64,000 bases of DNA, taken from positions 30,540,983-30,604,982 of the forward strand of contig CM038223.1 in assembly GCA_021442155.1 (NCBI GenBank), written 5' to 3'. The position numbers and the translations under genes were made by a program. The first letter of the stretch is position 1. Every line of letters starts with the position of its first letter. The DNA is from Cymbidium sinense. Lineage: Eukaryota; Streptophyta; Magnoliopsida; Asparagales; Orchidaceae. The notes beneath the pieces were generated by a model. The model did not search any database. It was not told where the DNA came from and saw only the letters and a list, made by a program, of their open reading frames with translations. Below, one piece after another: positions 57,501 to 64,000 of the stretch.

Positions 57501-60127
57501 ATAATTTATTTTATTTAATATTAATTTATTTTATTAAAATCACAGTTTAGAGTTTGACATTTATGATTTTTTATTTACTTTGAATTAAATCATGAGAATT
57601 TTTTCTAAGATGTTTTTAGTGTAAAATTTAATTCCTCAAAGTTTCATTTCAATTGGGTTAATGGTTTATGATTAATTTAAGTTTGAAATTTTTATCTAAA
57701 CTTAAATTGACACAAAATCATCACATAAAAATTAGGTCTTTTGGGTTTAATGGATTCCTCTCATCAAGACAATCCACATAGCCCAAATTTATAATTTTTA
57801 GAGTTATATTTTATTTTCTATGATTTTTTAAATTTTTTAATATTTTTTCTTAATTTTTTAAATCAAAAAACCTCAATTTTTTTTAATTTTAATCGTAATA
57901 GATCCATGTGGGTCTAACATGGCATTGCTTTACACGTAGTGTCATGATATTTGTCCATGCAGGATCCACGTGGCTCATGCATCAAAATAACTATGCAAAC
58001 AGGATTTTTACATGTCATTCAATCCAAGGACGGATGGCTCAGATCAATCAGTGGTTTACTTAAAGGGTTTCATCAAATGATCTACCTAAATTAGAGCCTT
58101 CCATTCCTACTTGTTGGAACAGATGATGAAGACTATCTCTCCTTCGATAAAGATGAATGCTGAGAGTTATCCATCAATTCGAGCCAATTTATGGTGATTC
58201 AACCATTAAAATCACTTGATTTTGATTCTAAAACCATCAGTGAATGAAATCAAATGGATCTATACAGATTGAACTCACTTGAGATCAAACTTATTTTGAA
58301 AAGGCCCAAAATTGAAAGCTTAAGAGGAGGCTTTAATTGCATACTTTAACTCTGGCAATGTCTAGCGGTGGGATTGACTCCAATAGCTTTAAAATGATGT
58401 GATGATGTTGTGGGAAGAATGAATTGAATCCTCTCCTTGTGGATTGCCTCCTAAACCAAAATCGGCCTCCTTTTTGTCAGCTTTGGTCATTTTTCGGCCT
58501 TGCAGTAGTGAGGGGATCGAGGGAAGATTGAAATCGACTTAGTGTGAGGTGGGAAAGATGATGGAATAATCAATTTGGCTTGAGAGTGTCTATGGTGTTT
58601 TTCTAATAGAGGCTGAGAGACTCTTATTGTGTTTTTTATCTCTTAAGTTAGAGATGGTTAATCGATGTCCTTGGAGGCTAGCTCTAAGGATCATCAACTA
58701 TTTAACAGTTATCCAAGGCTTGAAGAGGTGGGATGCTAAAGAAATGAGGGATTAGGCAAATTGGATTTGGCTTCTTGCAATCCCTCTTTTCCATGGCATA
58801 TTCCATCATTTTGGCTTGACTTAGATTTAATTAAGCTACTTAAAATTGGCTACCAATCATCTTAAATTTATTTTAAGATAGGTTTGAGTGCATTTCAAGG
58901 GATTGGGTTTCAACTTTAGTTCAACTATGCCATTTAAAGAATTTTTTATATAGGTTAATCTAACTTAGTCCATTGAATTGATTAACAATATATTAATTCT
59001 TCAATTAGATTAATTCAACTCTTTGTGATGTTCCGAATTAAAGGATTACACATAACTTGAAAATATTTATTAGTGTATTCCATGTTATGTTTATTATAAT
59101 TCAAGTGAACTTGGGTTGGATTGTATTGAGTCAATTGGCTTATTTGGCTCAATTATAATGAATTTTCTTTTCAATTATGTTGATCCAAGGATTTGGAATG
59201 CAATGGATCAATCAATTTCATTTACTTAAGGTTTAAAACCCAATTTGGTCCATCTTGGTCTTATGTGTTAAGTTGGGTTAGGTTTGAATTTGATTGATTC
59301 AAATGGCTAACTTTGACCCAATTAGATTATATTTGGACTCCAAGCATTCTTAAGTACATGTGTGAGATGATTTAGAGTGATTGATTTTAATTAGTTTGGA
59401 TTTAATTTCATGACCCATTTGGCTCATATTGGACTTAATAGGTTATATTTGAGTCAAATGACAAAATTGGTCAAATTGGACCCAATGATGGGTTGAATTA
59501 TGTTTGATTATCATTTTTAAATTATTTTGAACAAATAAATTGGGTTAGTTTTGTTTTAATTTGGATTTGAATCCCATATGGTCCATTTAGGTCAAATGAC
59601 CTATTTAGCCTAATTAAGGCCTTATTGTATTTATATTCTATTAAATTCATGGTTAAACATGCATATATTATCATTTAGATCATTTTAATGATTTTATTTG
59701 ATCAAATTTTGGTGGGTTGACTTTCGACTTACTAGGGCCCACCTAATTCAAACCTATGTCAAATGGGTTCACCACTTTTTGACCATAGTTTGGATTTGGA
59801 TTTATTTATGCTTTTCATGGTTTTATTTTATTTTTATTTGCATTTATTTTGATTTATTTTAAATTTCTTTAAATAAGGTAATTAGGTTAATTACCATATT
59901 CACCTTGATCTAAGTTCAAATAAATTTTAGATTTCAATTATTTTGGGTTTAGATTTGGGTTTGGTTTTAGTCTATCCAATTTTGTTGGGTTAGATCTTAG
60001 AAAAGTGCATTAGGCCATTAAGTGAAGTGTCCTAAGTATCTAATTAGGAGATTCTTAATCTAAGATTATGTATCCTAATTACTAATTTTAGATAAAATGT
60101 TAACCTCATCCAAAAATTAGGTCATCA
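54531..60127 (-). mobile_element. Giant solo LTR 'C' (5.6 kb) with perfect 5-bp target duplication
   Basis: Begins TGTGAGAAATATTTATGAC and ends AAAAATTAGGTCATCA (TG...CA). Flanked by ATAGT at 54,526-54,530 and 60,128-60,132. The sequences left and right rejoin into a PMD gene whose uninterrupted homologue lies at 42,380-42,330 (minus strand). Reverse complement is collinear with LTRs A and B: 'CATCATCAAGGA' near 54,590, ATAGTTAATTAC...CTCTCGATTAA (54,781-54,836), CTAAGAGCCTAATTGTCCAGGC (55,793; D 63,233), the TTGAC-rich block (59,080-59,790). It is more diverged from A, B and D than they are from each other. A single LTR with duplicated target and no internal region is the expected product of LTR-LTR recombination. 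No coding content. Confidence 0.88.
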
Positions 60128-61863
60128 ATAGTCTCTAGCTAGCTATGACCCAAATGACTGGATAATCTGTTTAAAATTAAGACATAATCATGATGTCACT
60201 TTAGAACGAGTCATAGATAACCTTAACTTTGGCTATCAAAATGTGCTCCAATAAGCTAAAGATACTGCTCCACCTGCAGGCATAGTAAGGCTACTAGGTT
60301 ACCATATATTACATCATGAAGTAGAAGATTGTGACCCAAAATAAGGCTTTAGCACTCCTTTATCAGCTATCAATGAATACATATATTGGGCTCGACATCA
60401 TTTGCAAATGCATGGTGATGTTCTTAGAAAAGTTAGTATATATCAGGTAGTCTACACATCACTCTTTAATTATAGTAGCCTTCTTTTACATGGATCAAAA
60501 GTATAGTGAAACATTGGGATAGAACTACCAATACTTGTTGGGTTAGTCTAGATGAACATTAACTATGGAAGACATGCAGGATATAACAAGGCTACCAATT
60601 ATAAGAACTCTTTATGAAGAATGTATTCCACCAGATCAAGAGCTTTTTCAGCATCAACTAGATGACCAACATAGAAGAGGCAGTTACATATATTCTTCAA
60701 GACTACACCGTGCATTGGCTTATTATTAAAAACTATCCAAAGAATGGAGGACAGCTCACAGAAATCAAATATGATCACTCTAGACATGTGGTTAGAAAAC
60801 TTTATCTATTTAAGGATGCACCTGCCACATTTTGTATGAATTAAAGATCCATTCGCTAACGGAGCCCATACATCCACTAAGGCCAAATTTGAGTTAGCAA
60901 AAAAAGTCACTCCTGCCAGATACTAGCACAAAATATCGATGAGGAGCTTTCTTTAATAGCTTTCATTTCCACTTGGCTATGCTATTTTATATTCCCTGAG
61001 AACAATAGACTATTCCATCCTTCTACCTTATTGATGGCTAGCCTACTCGCTCATGGTGAAAGGATATCATTGGCACATGTAGCACTAGTCTACTTATATC
61101 GTGGATTAGGCATAGTAAGTGTCATGACCAATTCATGATGCTATGATGTGGATACCCTTGGCACTATTTACTTGGATGGATTCATGGCCTTATTTCAAAA
61201 GTCTTCAGTTATCCTAAGAAACCATTCTATTCAGTGAATAAAATTTCCCCATGATTATGCAACTGAATAGAGCTACAATCTCTATAGGTAAGAATCAAAA
61301 AAGGACCTTCCCGTTTGCCCTAGTACACATGACAAATCACTTTTAGATCATCCACAAATCATCCATCTACAGTCTATCTATTCAAAGTATGGGGAAAAAA
61401 GTTATAGACTCTCTTACGATAGGAACTTCCTTACTATGATCAAAGTCGAGATACATACATATTGCACAATATCTCATTAGATTGAGACCTACTAGGCTAT
61501 GTTATCACTACCGTGAATCTATAATCCTAGAAGGTTATAACCCTAATAGGGTGGCTAAACATTTTAAATTTACTTAAGCTACACTTATATATGGGTTACC
61601 ACTGTTAATGGATATAATAACCACTTATTCCTTAAGAGCACTTATATTAGTAGTCTGTTTAGTAGTAGCCTCTATAGCATGGACCTTCATACTTTGCCTG
61701 GGGACTCATTCCAATTTCTATATAGCTCCACAAGAGACTCATACATGGGTCAGTCATTTATGGTTAATGTGGATTCGTCATAACTTGTCTTCCTTCTTAG
61801 AGCAAGGCTTTCATATATACAATCATAAAATGCGAAAGACAATACTAGTTCAATCTATACCAC
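60128..61863 (+). pseudogene. PMD-like gene of copy 2, 3' part (plant mobile domain), broken
   Basis: Clearest PMD text in the window. TLERVIDNLNFGYQNVLQ (60,206-60,256), DTAPPAGIVRLLGYHILHH (about 60,260-60,318), INEYIYWARHHLQMHGDVL (60,370-60,425), TLYEECIPPDQELFQHQLD (60,607-60,663), then FISTWLCYFIFPENNRL (60,962-61,012), HPSTLLMASLLAHGERISLA (61,018-61,077), 'LVYLYRGLGIVSVMTNS' (61,087-61,135) and, in another frame, WHYLLGWIHGL (61,154-61,188). The order 'TWL..F.FP......PS....A..LA.G.R.SLA...LA.LYR.L ... HY..GWL' is the plant mobile domain (established family text). It follows pol, extra RNase H, integrase and spacer in sense orientation. Truncated at 61,863 by LTR D. Its C-terminal third is preserved only in the inverted copy. 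Confidence 0.75.
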
Positions 61864-64000
61864 TGTGGAGAAAAATTGCTATAGAGGGAGTCACCTTCCA
61901 AATCTGTTGGTGAGAAATGAAAGAGGACAAGACCTATATGAAAATTCATATTGGTAAGATGCCATGTAGATCCAGATGTACTTATTCAGGTGATCGGGTA
62001 CATCATCAAGGAATAGTGTACTATCTCGAAAGATAGAAGTCACTACCCTTTAATAGAACCAATCACCTCAATAAGGACTCCTAAGAATGATGGGTCTGCA
62101 TATGTACCAGAGACTCTTCTCCTACTTTATATGGAAAATTGAAGCAGGCAATATTTTAAATCAGGTTCATTAAGTTCCCTATAAGGGAAAGCCCCCATAG
62201 TTAATTACATCCTAAGGGATGGGATTCCTTAGGAAAACTCTCGATTAAGGTAATTAATCATTGTCTTTGAAGATTTCAATAAGGAAGGACTATCAATTAA
62301 ATTGGTTTATGTTTGAAGGATCAAATGAGATTGATCAAAAGAGGGAGTTATTATCAAAGCCAAAATGGGAAATAAGTAGGAGATGCTAGATGCTAGCGGC
62401 GAGCATCTCAAACTATCTTATAGTTGGGCTTTACATTTTAGAAATTGATTTAGTTTATTTGAGTTGTATTTTCATTAGAATTTTAGGACTTAAGATTCCT
62501 TAACACAATATTAAGGAAATTCCTAAGAGGTGAGGAATTATGCTTATTGCCCACAAAGGGAAGAAGCAACCTCATAACCTAAATTTAGGGAGCTTCGGTG
62601 AGGGCTGGAAGCATAACCAAAATCTAAGGAGAAAATAGGTTATTGGTTTGCCTCCACAAGAGAGGAAAAATCACCCGACAGCTTAGACTTACAACCGCCT
62701 AGGGGTAGCTGCCAACTAAGTCCTCCTTTAATTTTAAATACATGTAGGCAAGTATTTATACTTATGCAAGATAGCTAGGCTATTATTTATTTAGAAAGAG
62801 ACTAAGTCCTTAAACTCACTCCTTAAAGAGACTAGATCATGTAAAGGGATATGCTTCAAATGACCTAAATCTAATGCAATTCATATTTTATTTTATTTTC
62901 ATTTTGGATAATTATTTTGACTCAGGCTAATAAGATTTTTTTATGGCTACTGCATGAGAAAGAAGGTTATTGGCCAAAATCAACGAGAAGGGGGGAGGTG
63001 AGTTTCCACCATGTACCTCAAAGGTCAAGCCAAGTTCTCTGGCAAAGGTGGAAGCCCTCCAATCAAGAGTGAAATAAGATGCATTTGTGCATGATATTAT
63101 GAAGAAATGCTCATCCAGCTATGGGATTTCTAATTCTTCTATCTTGATTTTAAACCTAAGCTTTAGATGAGGTTATGAGTTGTTTAACTTTTATTTGAGT
63201 TGTTAAGTTGGGTAAAAGATTTATTTTTCCCTAAAGAGCCTGATCCACATCCAGGCCATACATAAAGAAAGGAAGAAACTAGAAAAAGCATGTCACTTAA
63301 TTCAAAAGGTAAACAAATCATCAATCAATTTATAAAGATAATCGTAGAAAGAATAAGTGGTCGTTGTGGTCGGGCACCATCACACAAACCCAAAAATATC
63401 AAATGTGGGTAGTCGAGCTCTACCCTTACACAACCTGATTACAAATGGATATTACATTTAAGCAAAGGAATTCATTGTTATGGGGGTCTTCAAGCTTCAT
63501 TTTTCATTCTTCTTTCTTCTTTCTTTCTTCTTTCTTTCTTCTTTGGTTCCTTCCTTTGGATAGTTGGATGGTAGATGCTCCAAGGCTTCACATGCTATAT
63601 AAGATAAGATCTTATGACCAATGCTCATCCTAATCCCCATAAAAAATCATTCCTAATTATACAAAAAAAAGAAAAGTGGAAATCTAACTAACACCAAAAC
63701 AAAGGTTAGCACACACACAAGCATGTATATTGGACTTATCACCCTACACATAGGTGATTAGGTCCACCTGGCCTATGGATTATGCTTAGGGATTTGAAGC
63801 ACCTCCAAGCACAAGTATTTATATTTTTATTTATGATAACGCCCCTTGAGCACAATCTCCTGTAGAAAAGAATAGTTAGACTAAGCACATCCTATCATTC
63901 ATTCTACGAGGATACACCCTAACATCTAGTCTAAAACATATATCACAAAACAAAAAAATATCAAACCATGCACCAACCTAACCTAAGGCTGTAGTGAATT
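61864..64000 (-). mobile_element. Giant LTR 'D' (partial, runs off window)
   Basis: Starts TGTGGAGAAAAATTGC, matching the reverse complement of the end of LTR A (TGTGGAAAATTC). Landmarks, as reverse complement of A/B: TACATCATCAAGGAATA (62,008), CACTACCCTTTAATAGAACC (62,041), GGAAGCCCTCCAATCAAGAG (63,051; B 18,208), ATCCAGGCCATACATAAAG (63,249; B 17,995), CTT-rich tract (63,500-63,551), and TACCCTTACACAACC (63,421), the decayed TATA box. It inserted after '...CTATACCAC' of the PMD gene; the inverted homologue continues past this point (40,384 leftwards), which proves an insertion. The other end and its target duplication lie outside the window. Confidence 0.85.

Noticed and set aside
60128..61863. 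Host MAIN/MAIL-type PMD gene
   Set aside because: Two copies in the window, both downstream of integrase and the same 40-bp repeat array, no introns visible and heavy decay. An element-borne gene is more likely.

Overview
This window looks like nuclear, repeat-rich (probably heterochromatic) DNA from a flowering plant. It is AT-rich and has no intact open reading frame above about 137 codons. Every coding signal I recognise is a decayed plant transposable element: Ty3/gypsy retrotransposons of the Tat clade (closest in style to Ogre), giant non-coding LTRs, a Ty1/copia-like LTR region and one short RTE-type LINE tail. I found no host gene, tRNA, rRNA or organellar insert. The species cannot be named from this sequence.

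Layout, left to right. 1-2,910: broken pol of one Tat element (reverse transcriptase, RNase H, extra RNase H, integrase). 2,911-5,469: its non-coding 3' spacer with tandem repeats. 5,470-19,430: one giant LTR (B) split by a second complete giant LTR of the same family (A, 6,083-13,343). 19,431-23,190: AT-rich sequence ending in a copia-like LTR end. 23,191-26,335: gag/protease/RT remnant of a different Tat element. 26,440-38,200: LTRs of a second family ('U', about 1.4 kb) around Ogre-like gag-pol copy 1 (28.0-34.5 kb) and a complete-length but broken ORF1. 39,250-44,028: an inverted, internally deleted element in which gag is joined to the integrase C-terminus, followed by a repeat spacer and a plant-mobile-domain (PMD) gene that carries a LINE insertion. 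44,029-61,863: the most complete element (copy 2), in the order U-type LTR, ORF1, gag, protease, RT, RNase H, extra RNase H, integrase, tandem-repeat spacer, PMD gene. The PMD gene is interrupted by a 5.6-kb solo giant LTR (C), and a further giant LTR (D) enters it at 61,864 and runs off the window.

Taken together, copy 2 and the inverted derivative define one element family. It carries two accessory genes besides gag-pol: an upstream ORF1 resembling the 'putative plant transposon protein' family, with its own TATA-like promoter, and a downstream sense-strand PMD gene. All members here are dead. The three RT copies of this group share the same amber codon at a conserved tryptophan, and the two integrases in which the site can be seen share a Lys at the expected catalytic Glu. 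The family may therefore have spread in trans, or the copies may have decayed at the same sites.

The insertion order can be partly read: target duplications (ATAGT around LTR C, 19 bp around the LINE), an uninterrupted homologue for the LINE site, and clean rejoining of LTR B around LTR A.
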